This document shows positions 27,304-34,829 of a stretch of DNA of 49,248 bases, piece after piece (position 1 is the first letter of the stretch; each line of letters opens with the position of its first letter). A program made the position numbers and the translations under genes. Origin of the DNA: Vacuolonema iberomarrocanum LEGE 07170 (GTDB lineage Bacteria; Cyanobacteriota; Cyanobacteriia; Elainellales; Elainellaceae); NCBI GenBank assembly GCA_015207365.1, contig JADEXA010000056.1, positions 1-49,248 of the forward strand. The letters are read 5' to 3'. The notes under the pieces are model-generated. The model ran no database searches. It had not been told where the DNA came from and saw only the letters and a list, made by a program, of their open reading frames with translations.

Positions 27304-27488
27304 GGAAGACAGCAAGGAGTGCGGAAAATTCACCCCAGAAATACAGAAAAGACAAAGAAGCTTCCTGTATATTCTGGGCTTCCTCTCAAACCTGAGCCCT
27401 CGTCCCATTCCAAAAAGCCCAGCCTACCTTTGGGGAAGCTGAGCTAATGCAATAGATGTAGCTTTGCACATTTAGACTAGGACAAACT

Positions 27489-27556
27489 ATTTTCTTGAAA
27501 GCCGCGCGGCTTTCAAGAAAATGTTGGCTCGCACATAAGCGCGTAGCGCTCTATCT
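27489..27556 (+). repeat. Hairpin repeat family E copy 4 (E4), diverged
   Basis: Perfect 17-bp arms with no loop (27489-27505 and 27506-27522) and a right flank, CATAAGCGCGTAGCGCT, shared with E3. The left flank is not recognisable. It lies 14 bases from the 3' end of tRNA-His. Confidence 0.65.
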
Positions 27557-27569
27557 AATAATGCTGAAG

Positions 27570-27643
27570 GGCGAACGAGGAGATTCGAACTCCCGAATGG
27601 CGGAACCACAATCCGCTGCCTTAACCCCTTGGCTACGCTCGCC
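27570..27643 (-). tRNA. tRNA-His(GUG)
   Basis: The anticodon loop TTGTGGT gives anticodon GUG. The acceptor stem has eight pairs, including an encoded extra G at position -1 opposite C73, the identity element of tRNA-His. The T loop is GTTCGAATC. CCA is not encoded. Confidence 0.96.
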
Positions 27644-27798
27644 ATCGTTTCGCCATTATAACATCGGCTGGACAGCGTTCAAACCCTTTGCAGTCAGCAG
27701 ACAAGCCTGACGCCGAAGGGCACACAGGCCAATCATCGAGCTGATATCCTGAAGGCAGTTAAGGCTCGATCGCAGGTGAGAGGGGAGATTTTCGCCAC

Positions 27799-28221
27799 AT
27801 GATGAAAGTTTTGAAGTTTGGCACCTTGGGGGTGGCGATCGTACTCGGTGGGGTGGCGATCGCGATGGCCGTCACCAACCCTAAGCAAGAGCGCTACAAC
27901 GCCTATGCCACCGAGCAGTTGATCACTTATCTAAAAGGGACATTTTGTGATGACTTGCCCGGTTTGTTGGGAAGCGAGCTAGAAGACCGCTGCCTGGAGC
28001 TCGTCGATGAAAGTGAGCCTCGCATTGCCGAAATTATTGCCGAAAATACCGAGCACCGCGATTTGGTGGTCCTCAGCCTTTACACCACCGAGCTGCAACC
28101 GGCAGAATTGTTGCCCGAGGATGTGCGAGCCTTCTTCCCCACAAACTTACTGCCAACCTATGAAGTGGAAACGGTTGGCGTCTTTCAACGGTTTTGGGTT
28201 TACGAAACCACCCAGCGTTGA
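27799..28221 (+). CDS. DUF4359-like membrane-anchored protein
   Basis: 140 residues starting MMKVLKFGTLGV. One hydrophobic segment (about 7-25, ending AMAVTNPKQE) is an N-terminal anchor or uncleaved signal. The rest is soluble and acidic, with two Cys (in GTFCDDLPG and EDRCLELV) that could form a disulphide. AVTNPxQExYxxYAT, the Cys pair and a C-terminal YEVETVGVFQRFWVYE fit, from memory, the cyanobacterial DUF4359 family, whose function is unknown. It is divergent from tRNA-His and convergent with the glycosyltransferase gene. A deleted hairpin element (D5) begins 11 bases after the stop. Confidence 0.75.
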   Translation: MMKVLKFGTLGVAIVLGGVAIAMAVTNPKQERYNAYATEQLITYLKGTFCDDLPGLLGSELEDRCLELVDESEPRIAEIIAENTEHRDLVVLSLYTTELQPAELLPEDVRAFFPTNLLPTYEVETVGVFQRFWVYETTQR

Positions 28222-28232
28222 GGCGTGTTTTT

Positions 28233-28263
28233 GGGGTTGTAGAGCCCAAGGATAATTATCCCC
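28233..28263 (+). repeat. Hairpin element family D copy 5 (D5), internally deleted
   Basis: A 31-bp remnant that begins GGGGTTGTAGAGCCCAAGG, matching the D-family left end, but has lost the hairpin, leaving GGATAATTATCC. It is flanked by 10-bp direct repeats matching at 8 of 10 positions (28223-28232 GCGTGTTTTT and 28264-28273 TCATGTTTTT). Confidence 0.6.
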
Positions 28264-28308
28264 TCATGTTTTTGGATGTTTGAGAGCCAAGGGAACTTAC
28301 ACATCCAT

Positions 28309-29679
28309 TTAACGCTTCCGTTGCTGATACAGCCGCTCCCATTCTTCCCAAAGGGGCGATCGCATGGCCGACGCATCTGGTGCCAAGGCAACATCCACGG
28401 TTTCTCCAAAACACAGAACCTCCACATACTGCCGTGCAATATGGTGGGGGGTGAAATGGCTCTGGAGGTATTGCCGCCCAGCCGCTCCCATGCGGTTGGC
28501 GTCTTCGGGATGATGCATCAAATGCTGAATGAAGGCGGCCAATCCAGCACTGTCGCCCTGGCGGAAGGTCTGCCCACAGCCTGCGGCGGTCAGCAACTCC
28601 ACTAGGTAAGAATCGGCATCGCAGATCACCGCGAGGGGTCGGGCGGCGGCTAAGCCACTATAAAGTTTGCTGGGTGCCACCAGTCCTTCCATTCCTTGCT
28701 TCACGCTGACCAGCGATAGGTCACAGGCGGTCAGCGAATAGGGCAATTTCTGCCGATCCTGATAGGGCAAAAAGTGGCAGTTTGTGAGACCCAGTGTCTG
28801 TGCTTCTTGCTGGCACCAGGGTTGCTGCGCTCCTCCGCCAATGAAGATGAATTGCACCGGCTGATCCTGCAAATGTGCCGCCGCCGCAATCAGGGTTTCG
28901 ACATCATGGCAGCGCCCCAAGTTCCCCGAGTAGAGCACGGTAAAGCAAGCCGTGAGGGGTCGAACGCCGGGATAAATCAGATGTTGGGTATAGACAAAGG
29001 GGTTTTTGGATTTCGATAGCGGCACAATCCAGTTGGGGTCTGCCCAGTTGTGGATGACGGAGATGCGATCGCGCACCTCGGGGCAATGCTCAATCACCCG
29101 TTGTTTCATGGTGGAGCTGAGGACGATGATATGCTGCGATCGCTGCCAAACCTGCCGATTGAGACCATGCCACAAACGCACCAGCGGGTGCTGGGGCGGT
29201 ACCACCTTCAAGGCCGTTGCAATATCGGGGTACAGATCATAAATCAAGCAAACATAGGGAACGCCCATTAGCCGATTGACGATGTAGCCCAAGATTTGCA
29301 GGTAGGGGGGAGCCGTTGTCAGCAACAACAAATGATAGTTGCGGGCATGGCGCAGCAAATGAAGGATAGCTCGGAGGCAAAACATCAAGCTGTTCAGCGC
29401 TTTGCCACGAATACGGTGAGACCACCAGCGAGATACTCGCGATCGCCGCACAGAAACACTTTCACGTTGTTCAAAGGGAGCCGCCGAGTCATTCTGAAAG
29501 GCATAACCCGGTTGTCCTGTAAAAATGCTGACCTCCAAGCCCAATTTCCCCAACTGCTGGGAAAGTTCATCGATTAACTGTCCGGTCGCGGCAAAGTCTG
29601 GAGGAAAGAACTGCGTAACAATGAGCAGGCGTGTTGCAAATTTTGTCTTTGCAGAAGCCGAAGACGGATCCTGTGGCAT
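28309..29679 (-). CDS. Glycosyltransferase family 4 protein (WcaI-like)
   Basis: 456 residues with a GT-B fold. The N-terminal half begins LLIVTQFFPPDFAATGQLIDELSQ, the pattern of WcaI/ExoM-type GT4 enzymes. A hydrophobic stretch (ILHLLRHARNYHLLLLTTAPPYLQILGYIV) suggests membrane association. The C-terminal half has FTVLYSGNLGRCHDVETLI (nucleotide-sugar site), FIFIGGGAQ, and EGLVAPSKLYSGLAAARP, with the conserved Glu and Pro/Ser-Lys of GT4. It probably adds a sugar during exopolysaccharide or glycan assembly; donor and acceptor are unknown. No other polysaccharide gene is adjacent. It is convergent with the DUF4359-like gene. Confidence 0.87.
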   Translation of the reverse strand: MPQDPSSASAKTKFATRLLIVTQFFPPDFAATGQLIDELSQQLGKLGLEVSIFTGQPGYAFQNDSAAPFEQRESVSVRRSRVSRWWSHRIRGKALNSLMFCLRAILHLLRHARNYHLLLLTTAPPYLQILGYIVNRLMGVPYVCLIYDLYPDIATALKVVPPQHPLVRLWHGLNRQVWQRSQHIIVLSSTMKQRVIEHCPEVRDRISVIHNWADPNWIVPLSKSKNPFVYTQHLIYPGVRPLTACFTVLYSGNLGRCHDVETLIAAAAHLQDQPVQFIFIGGGAQQPWCQQEAQTLGLTNCHFLPYQDRQKLPYSLTACDLSLVSVKQGMEGLVAPSKLYSGLAAARPLAVICDADSYLVELLTAAGCGQTFRQGDSAGLAAFIQHLMHHPEDANRMGAAGRQYLQSHFTPHHIARQYVEVLCFGETVDVALAPDASAMRSPLWEEWERLYQQRKR

Positions 29680-29926
29680 GAGTGAGTATTAATCCCAACA
29701 ATGTGAGTCACATGCGGGTAGATGAAACCTGCCTGAAACCGTCACGCAAGGGGGCTGTGCTGGTCAACGAACCAGCGATTCCGGTGCTAAAGTCGGAAGA
29801 CAAGCAACGGACAAGCAGACAGGAGGCGCTGCTGCTTTGAGGTTGAAGCGTTGGTTTCGAACTACAGTCGTTTTCACGATCTAGGGAGCAAATCCGGATA
29901 GTTTCGAAGTTCACAGCCCCAAATAG

Positions 29927-30013
29927 GGGGTTGCAGAATCCAGGGATGATTTTTTGAGAAGGAGCGCGTATTACGCGCTCCTTCTCAAAAAATCATCCTC
30001 CAAATCACCAATA
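29927..30013 (+). mobile_element. Hairpin element family D copy 2 (D2), 87 bp with 10-bp duplication
   Basis: Starts GGGGTTGCAGAATCC and contains perfect 27-bp arms (29944-29970 and 29972-29998) around one base. The identical 10-mer CCCCAAATAG flanks it at 29917-29926 and 30014-30023. The right copy lies inside the cbiG-cobJ coding end, and the element itself supplies the last two codons and stop of that gene. No coding capacity; if mobile, it must be moved by a protein encoded elsewhere. Confidence 0.8.
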
Positions 30014-31864
30014 CCCCAAATAGCCCCGTGGCGTAATCATCCATTGATGGTGGAAGCGTGTTGTCCGGTTGCCAATGAGCACTAGGGATAGCATGTCGAC
30101 GGGATGTTCCAACAACGCGTCTAGGGTTGTGCGTGTAATCGTTTCACTAGGACGGTAGGCCGATTGGACGATCGCCACCGATGTTTTGGGGTCGCGGTAC
30201 CGCAAGAAGATAGTTTGGGCGATCGCCAACTGCTCCACTCGATTGCGCGATCGCGGATTGTAGAGCGCCGTAACAAAATCTGCCTGTGCTGCTGCCGTCA
30301 GGCGTGTTTCGATCTGCTCCCAGGGCGTCAGCAAATCGCTGAGGCTGATGGCGCAAAAGTCGTGCATCAACGGTGCGCCCACCCTTGCCGCTGCCGCTTG
30401 CAAGGCCGTAATGCCAGGAAACACCTGCACCGCCGGAACCTCCCCATTCCAGCCAACTTCGCGCAACCGCTCAAACACGAGCCCCGCCATGCCATAGATA
30501 CCACAATCGCCAGATGAGACGACCGCAACCCGCAGCCCCCACTGCGCCAGGGCGATCGCCCGCTCTGCCCGCTGCCGCTCCTGGGTGATGGGCAACGCTT
30601 CTACCAGTTGGCCGGGGCGCAAACAGGAGTGGATCAGGTCGATGTAGAGGGAATAGCCGATGACGGCATCGGCCTGGGCGATCGCCCCCTTCGCTGCGGG
30701 GGTCATCTGATCTAGCTGGCCTGGCCCCATCCCCACCAACCAAATTTCGCCCGATCGCCCAATCGTCTCCTGCTCCGCCTGAGCAATAGCAACGGTTACA
30801 GCACCCGGCTGTCCCTTCATCCGAACAATTTGTTTGGGAATTAGAAGGCTCTGGCTCTGGCTAGCCAATAGAGACGCAGCCTCAGCCACGCTAGGAGTCT
30901 CCACTTCCGCCGCCACCACCTCAGAAGGATTCGGAACCGCCACCGAGCGCAATTCCTCGGCCTTGAAGCATCGCAGGGGCAGTTGACGTGCCTCGCAAAA
31001 CTCCAGAATCCCCACCTCATCAGCTTTGCGATCAATCGTAGCGATGCCTGCGATCGCCTCTGCCGCCAAATTGCCCTGCAACAGCGTTTGCTCTACAGCC
31101 GCTGCAATCACCCGCTGTGGGGTGCCTCGCTCGCATCCCACCCCAACCCATAGCACCCGTGGATACCAATACACCGTCGGTATTGTCGATGCCTGTTGAA
31201 GCGTTGCCTCAATTCGCATTTCAGCACTCGGCTCATCATCGATACCCCCATCAGCCTCGGCAAAGCGGAAGGGATGCATGTCGGGGAGATGCGATTGCCA
31301 GAGGGTGGAGCCAGCGGTTTGCACCACATGAACGGGTTGCCCTTGGGCGATCGCTCCACTGACGGCAGTCCAATCGCCAGATCCCCGCCGCCAGCCAAAG
31401 GGGTTTCCCAGGGTATCAATAGCTGGGAGATGGAGCGCGTTGGCGCTGCCTGTGAGGATGGGCGTGGCATTGAGTAGTGTGGCGATCGCCACTGTCAGTC
31501 GATCGGCTCCGCCCTGATGACCACCGCACAGACTCATCACAAACTGCCCGGTGCCATCCACTACCACCACTGCCGGATCCTGCCGCTTGTCCTGAAGTAA
31601 GGGTGCAATCAAGCGCACCACAGCCCCCATCGCCAGACAAAACACTAGGGCACGCGACTGCCACCACTCGGGCAACTGCTCCTTGAGCGACCCTGGATAT
31701 CCCTGCACCTGTGCTGCCGCTGCTTGCACCTGCCCGCGCAACGATTCTGGTGTCCAGAGCGCAATAGGATAAGCTTGCCACAAAGGTTGTAGCGTTTTTA
31801 GGGCAAACGGAGTCGGGGCGATCGCCGTCAGCGGGTGAAAGTCGTCGAGTAAGTCGCTTGGCAT
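30005..31864 (-). CDS. cobJ: CbiG-CobJ fusion: cobalamin biosynthesis protein / precorrin-3B C17-methyltransferase
   Basis: Acts in corrin ring contraction during cobalamin synthesis. The frame is open to 31915, but the extra codons lie in hairpin repeat B2; ATG 31864 (619 residues, MPSDLLDDFHPL) is the better start. Residues about 20-330 are CbiG-like: LVFCLAMGAVVRLIAPLL, VVVDGTGQFVMSLCGGHQGGAD, NATPILTGSA and VLWVGVGCERGTP. After a variable linker, about 372-619 form the SAM-dependent tetrapyrrole methyltransferase: IWLVGMGPGQLDQMTP, ADAVIGYSLYIDLI, VSSGDCGIYGMAGLVFE, VFPGITALQAAAARVGAP, HDFCAISLSDLLTPW and ALYNPRSRNR. Such fusions are known in cyanobacteria. The final residues YW and the stop come from element D2; without it the protein would end GYLGL. 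Confidence 0.92.
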   Translation of the reverse strand: MPSDLLDDFHPLTAIAPTPFALKTLQPLWQAYPIALWTPESLRGQVQAAAAQVQGYPGSLKEQLPEWWQSRALVFCLAMGAVVRLIAPLLQDKRQDPAVVVVDGTGQFVMSLCGGHQGGADRLTVAIATLLNATPILTGSANALHLPAIDTLGNPFGWRRGSGDWTAVSGAIAQGQPVHVVQTAGSTLWQSHLPDMHPFRFAEADGGIDDEPSAEMRIEATLQQASTIPTVYWYPRVLWVGVGCERGTPQRVIAAAVEQTLLQGNLAAEAIAGIATIDRKADEVGILEFCEARQLPLRCFKAEELRSVAVPNPSEVVAAEVETPSVAEAASLLASQSQSLLIPKQIVRMKGQPGAVTVAIAQAEQETIGRSGEIWLVGMGPGQLDQMTPAAKGAIAQADAVIGYSLYIDLIHSCLRPGQLVEALPITQERQRAERAIALAQWGLRVAVVSSGDCGIYGMAGLVFERLREVGWNGEVPAVQVFPGITALQAAAARVGAPLMHDFCAISLSDLLTPWEQIETRLTAAAQADFVTALYNPRSRNRVEQLAIAQTIFLRYRDPKTSVAIVQSAYRPSETITRTTLDALLEHPVDMLSLVLIGNRTTRFHHQWMITPRGYLGYW

Positions 31865-31957
31865 GATGAAAAACCAGATCCTAAAAACCTGTGCCGCCCG
31901 CGCTGCGGGCGGCACAGGTTTTTAGGATCTTAGGTTTAATTGCATCTACCAACTTAT
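31850..31957 (-). repeat. Hairpin repeat family B copy 2 (B2), in the cobJ leader
   Basis: The core is 31877-31929 with perfect 25-bp arms and a 3-nt loop; an outer 5-bp stem extends it to 31871-31937. The flanks match B1 (157-264) over about 100 bp. Read on the cobJ strand, the hairpin is followed by TTTTT and lies only 12 bases before the cobJ ATG, so it looks like an intrinsic terminator or attenuator in the leader. Confidence 0.88.
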
Positions 31958-31995
31958 CACCGTTCAGGAAAATTGGATGAGAACTTATGCATTGC

Positions 31996-32031
31996 GTTGA
32001 TGGTGTGGGCGATCACGGCCACACCATCAAC
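31996..32031. other. Isolated hairpin between cobJ and tRNA-Leu
   Basis: GTTGATGGTGTGG / CCACACCATCAAC, 13 perfect pairs with a 10-nt loop. It has no T-run on either strand. It may end or process the tRNA-Leu transcript on the minus strand, but the role is unknown. Confidence 0.5.
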
Positions 32032-32086
32032 AAATTTACTCAGGATGGCGCAAGGCTTGCGTCAGTCCTGCTGATTTCAGATGCAA

Positions 32087-32171
32087 TGGGGGTGGAGGGA
32101 CTTGAACCCTCACGACCTTTAACAGTCAACGGATTTTAAGTCCGCAGCGTCTACCATTCCGCCACACCCCC
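32087..32171 (-). tRNA. tRNA-Leu(UAA), without intron
   Basis: 85 nt. Acceptor GGGGGTG / CACCCCC, a long variable arm of class II type (TTGACTGTTAAAGGTCGT region), anticodon loop CTTAAAA (anticodon UAA) and discriminator A73. The anticodon loop is continuous, so the group I intron found here in many cyanobacteria is absent. CCA is not encoded. Confidence 0.97.
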
Positions 32172-32429
32172 ATGTCACTGGGTAAACCCAAAATTACTGG
32201 GTAGACCCAAACTTCTAACACAAGACATCAGTATATTGCATCACTTTTACCTCAAGTCTGCAACAGGTAAAGCGTGCAGATTTTCTAATTGTTTCTTTGT
32301 GCAGCATCAAGTCACCTAGATTTCTGGAGAATCCCCAGATTTCTGGAGAATCCACAATGACCGTTCGTCCGAGTTTCAAGAGAACGGTAGACTCAAGGAT
32401 GGTCATTGAAATGCGTCATTCTTCTTGCC

Positions 32430-33200
32430 ATGCAAAATCAGATTGTCTTAATCACCGGAGCCAGTAGCGGTATTGGAAAAGCCTGTGCAGAGGTGTTTGC
32501 GGAAGCTGGGGCAAAGTTGATTTTGGCAGCGCGACGGCGCGATCGCCTCGACACCCTGGCCGCCGAACTGCAGAAGAACTACCAGGCCGAAGTGCTATGC
32601 CTGGAGCTAGATGTGTGCGATCGCGCTCAGGTCGAAACCACCTTGAGCAAGCTGCCAAACCCCTGGCAGAACATCGCGGTGCTGATCAACAATGCCGGAT
32701 TGAGCCGGGGCCTGAACAAGCTGCAAGATGGCAGCATCCAAGACTGGGAAGAGATGATCGACACCAACGTAAAGGGGCTACTCTATGTCACGCGCACGGT
32801 GCTGCCCGGCATGGTGGAGCGGCAACAGGGGCATGTGATCAACATCGGCTCCATCGCTGGGCATCAAACCTATCCCAATGGCAATGTATATTGCGCCACC
32901 AAAGCAGCGGTACGCGCCCTCACCGAAGGGCTGAAGCTAGATCTGGTAGGCACACCGATTCGAGTGAGCACGGTCGACCCGGGGTTAGTGGAAACCGAGT
33001 TTAGCGACGTGCGCTTTCGGGGCGATCGCGATCGCGCCAAAACGGTCTACCAGGGTCTCACACCCCTCACGGGTCGAGATATTGCCGACGTGGTACTCTT
33101 CTGCGCCACCCGACCACCCCATGTAAATCTCAACGAAATCATCCTTATGCCCACGGATCAGGCAAGCGCCACGTTGGTTCATCGCCGCCCATCTGTGTAA
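32430..33200 (+). CDS. Short-chain dehydrogenase/reductase (YdfG-like)
   Basis: 256 residues from ATG 32430; an upstream TTG (32406) is disfavoured because the Rossmann strand begins at MQNQIVLITGASSGIG. Other SDR motifs: AARRRDRL (an Arg-rich patch after beta-2 that favours NADP), LDVCDRAQV, INNAGLSRG, the catalytic Ser in INIGSIAGHQ, the YCATK active site (Tyr and Lys) and VDPGLVETEFS. The C-terminal NEIILMPTDQA is typical of the YdfG/serine or 3-hydroxy acid dehydrogenase group. The substrate is uncertain. Repeat E3 starts at the base after the stop codon. Confidence 0.93.
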   Translation: MQNQIVLITGASSGIGKACAEVFAEAGAKLILAARRRDRLDTLAAELQKNYQAEVLCLELDVCDRAQVETTLSKLPNPWQNIAVLINNAGLSRGLNKLQDGSIQDWEEMIDTNVKGLLYVTRTVLPGMVERQQGHVINIGSIAGHQTYPNGNVYCATKAAVRALTEGLKLDLVGTPIRVSTVDPGLVETEFSDVRFRGDRDRAKTVYQGLTPLTGRDIADVVLFCATRPPHVNLNEIILMPTDQASATLVHRRPSV

Positions 33201-33300
33201 TACCAATTCGCTAAGAATCCACTACAGATGATTTTTTGAAAGCCCCGCAACGCAGGACTTTCAAAAACTGATTGGGTTTTACCTAAGCGCGTAGCGCTAT
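33201..33300 (+). repeat. Hairpin repeat family E copy 3 (E3)
   Basis: The left end, TACCAATTCGCTAAGAATCC, is the same as in E2; the hairpin is imperfect (TTTTTTGAAAG / CTTTCAAAAA with mismatches inside). The right flank, GGGTTTTACCTAAGCGCG, matches E5 rather than E2. It begins immediately after the SDR stop codon. Confidence 0.8.
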
Positions 33301-33328
33301 GAAAACGCCCCCGCGTCTTCTAACTCCC

Positions 33329-33622
33329 TTACCGAAAGCGCGTTATTTTGATGAGCAGCGTCACCAAATACAACACAATGGCCGAACCAAGAACCGCAGG
33401 GATAATTTGCACCCCCTCAATATCCCAAGACAGGATGGGCAGGTAAAAATTGAAGCGCTGTTGCATCAGGCGAAAGCCCCATTCACCGACCCATACCCCT
33501 ACCAGGCCAATGACAATCATCCCCGGCAAGCGGCCTGGAATCCGGCGGGGTACCAGGATGTTGGCAACCCCTGCCGCCAGAATCGCCACAATAATCTGAA
33601 TCGCTAACTGAGTAATATCCAT
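33329..33622 (-). CDS. Small membrane protein, GlsB/YeaQ/YmgE-like
   Basis: 97 residues from ATG 33622 (MDITQLAIQIIV); a longer frame to 33658 is disfavoured. Three hydrophobic helices are apparent (about 5-22, 31-50 and 68-92), with a Gly/Pro-rich loop VPRRIPGRLPGMIVIGLVG, which matches the transglycosylase-associated (YeaQ/GlsB) small membrane protein pattern. Function in the family is poorly known; some members respond to stress. It is convergent with the SDR gene across repeat E3. Confidence 0.75.
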   Translation of the reverse strand: MDITQLAIQIIVAILAAGVANILVPRRIPGRLPGMIVIGLVGVWVGEWGFRLMQQRFNFYLPILSWDIEGVQIIPAVLGSAIVLYLVTLLIKITRFR

Positions 33623-33857
33623 AATGTGAACCCCAAGACCAAAGGGAAACCGCTGCACTGCGATCGCTGCTGTCCTACAACCTCAACCGCTTGCTCTGGT
33701 AAGGCAATGCACCTCTCCAACCCACACCTTTGGTTAATAGGCATTCATCACTATTTGTGGGCAAAGTTTTACTATCGCACTTATTTTCTTCTTTCGCCTT
33801 TGCTTGTTACGATCAGCAACCCTCTACCCTGCGTATCTTTCGGCGCTGACTGCGAAA

Positions 33858-34100
33858 CTATCCCGTCTCCAGTTCATCTTTCCGAAAACAATAGATAGCC
33901 TGTGTCCCCAATTCATCCACATAAACTTCATTGGCCTGGGGATCATACAGCTGCACTAGCACTTCAGTGTCAGCAGCTTGGGCGATCGCCTCAGGATCTG
34001 TAGCCATTATTTTGATCACGATGCCATAGAGATAAAACTTGGCATTGCTCAACGCGGGGCGAATAGGTTGCTTAAGGCGAACAAGATCGCCTTCTCTCAT
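33858..34100 (-). CDS. Conserved-looking small protein, 80 residues, function unknown
   Basis: The ATG at 34100 overlaps the stop of the upstream gene in an ATGA arrangement, which fixes the start and implies translational coupling. The sequence begins MREGDLVRLKQPIRP and contains short beta-strand-like segments (YLYGIVIKIM, EVLVQLYDP, NEVYVDELG), which suggests a small SH3/KOW-like barrel. It has no signal peptide or membrane segment. I do not recognise a family. Its only clear functional link is the coupled 81-residue gene upstream. Confidence 0.7.
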   Translation of the reverse strand: MREGDLVRLKQPIRPALSNAKFYLYGIVIKIMATDPEAIAQAADTEVLVQLYDPQANEVYVDELGTQAIYCFRKDELETG

Positions 34101-34342
34101 CCCAAATTCTCCTGCGACAGATGGTCGAGCTGAGCTTTGCATCGCTCAATTTCAGCCCACATTACATCTACATTTTTAACGAAATCTTCAGCCGATAGCT
34201 TGCCATTGCCATGCAAACTGCAAAGATAAGCAACGCGCTGTGCGAAGTACTGCAGCGTTCGATTAAACGCACGACGTTCAGGTTGATTGGAATGTCGATA
34301 GGACGCATATCCATATAGAAACTGCTGAATTGACTGATCCAT
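34097..34342 (-). CDS. Small helical protein, 81 residues (DUF7219-like)
   Basis: ATG 34342 is preceded by AGGAGA. The product is helical and soluble: FLYGYASYRHSNQPERRAFN, LQYFAQRVAYLCSLHGNGKLS, then AEDFVKNVDVMWAEIERCK. The FLYxxxxY start, xxFAQRVxYxxxL and GKLSxEE-like segments recall a widespread small cyanobacterial family that I remember as DUF7219; this is from memory and unconfirmed. It overlaps the downstream 80-residue gene by four bases, so the two are an operon. Function is unknown. Confidence 0.7.
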   Translation of the reverse strand: MDQSIQQFLYGYASYRHSNQPERRAFNRTLQYFAQRVAYLCSLHGNGKLSAEDFVKNVDVMWAEIERCKAQLDHLSQENLG

Positions 34343-34618
34343 TACGCTATTCTCCTGTCAAACCCGGTTGCTAGCAATTCATCTCTCTGAGCTAAAGCTT
34401 CAATTCTTTTCAAATAGTTTGCTTCAGATTAGAACCATGCGTATTCCATTACCGTATTTCTCTTAAAAGGATCTTTCCCTTCCTTTAATCGGATCTTAAC
34501 CTGAGTAATTTTTCCTAGGAGATTTTTGCAATAAGAATATACCTGTGATTTGGGTGAGACGAACATCGCGGCTATCAGAGCGACGATCGCTGTCGCGGAC
34601 TCGCAAAATTTAAGGAGC

Positions 34619-34742
34619 GAAGAACCAATGAATGGGAGGGCATTCCTCTAATCGGGGTTTCAACGGTTGTTTAACCGTTGAAACCCCGATTAGAGGAATG
34701 CAGCGGGTGCAAACGACATTGGGGTTCTTCAACCGGATTTGA
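34619..34742 (+). repeat. Hairpin repeat family C copy 3 (C3), with a replaced core
   Basis: The outer parts belong to family C: GAAGAACCAATG on the left (34619-34630) and CAGCGGGTGCAAACGAC up to AACCGGATTTGA on the right (34701-34742). The centre is instead an unrelated perfect hairpin with 29-bp arms (34640-34668 and 34673-34701) and loop GTTT. So one hairpin sits inside the remains of another. Confidence 0.75.
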
Positions 34743-34829
34743 GGGGTTGCAGAATCCAGGGATGATTTTTTGAGAAGGAGCGCGTAATACGCGCTCCTTC
34801 TCAAAAAATCATCCCTGGATTCTGCAATG
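34743..34829 (+). mobile_element. Hairpin element family D copy 1 (D1), 87 bp with 10-bp duplication
   Basis: Starts GGGGTTGCAGAATCC. Perfect 40-bp arms (34747-34786 and 34788-34827) enclose one base. It is flanked by identical 10-mers CCGGATTTGA at 34733-34742 and 34830-34839, and has split the right end of C3. Its right end lies 12 bases from the proC stop codon. Confidence 0.82.

Noticed and set aside
29698..29830. Resemblance to a cobalamin riboswitch near the cobalamin gene (AAGTCGGAAGAC, like part of the B12 box)
   Set aside because: The conserved CCCGCAACTGT-type core and the rest of the B12 box are missing, and the plus strand leads to no plus-strand gene.
31865..31915. 17-codon N-terminal extension of CbiG-CobJ
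   Set aside because: It is encoded by repeat B2; homology begins at the ATG at 31864.
34640..34701. CRISPR-like words (GTTTCAAC, GTTGAAAC) in the C3 hairpin
   Set aside because: A single perfect hairpin with no repeated units or spacers and no cas genes in the window.
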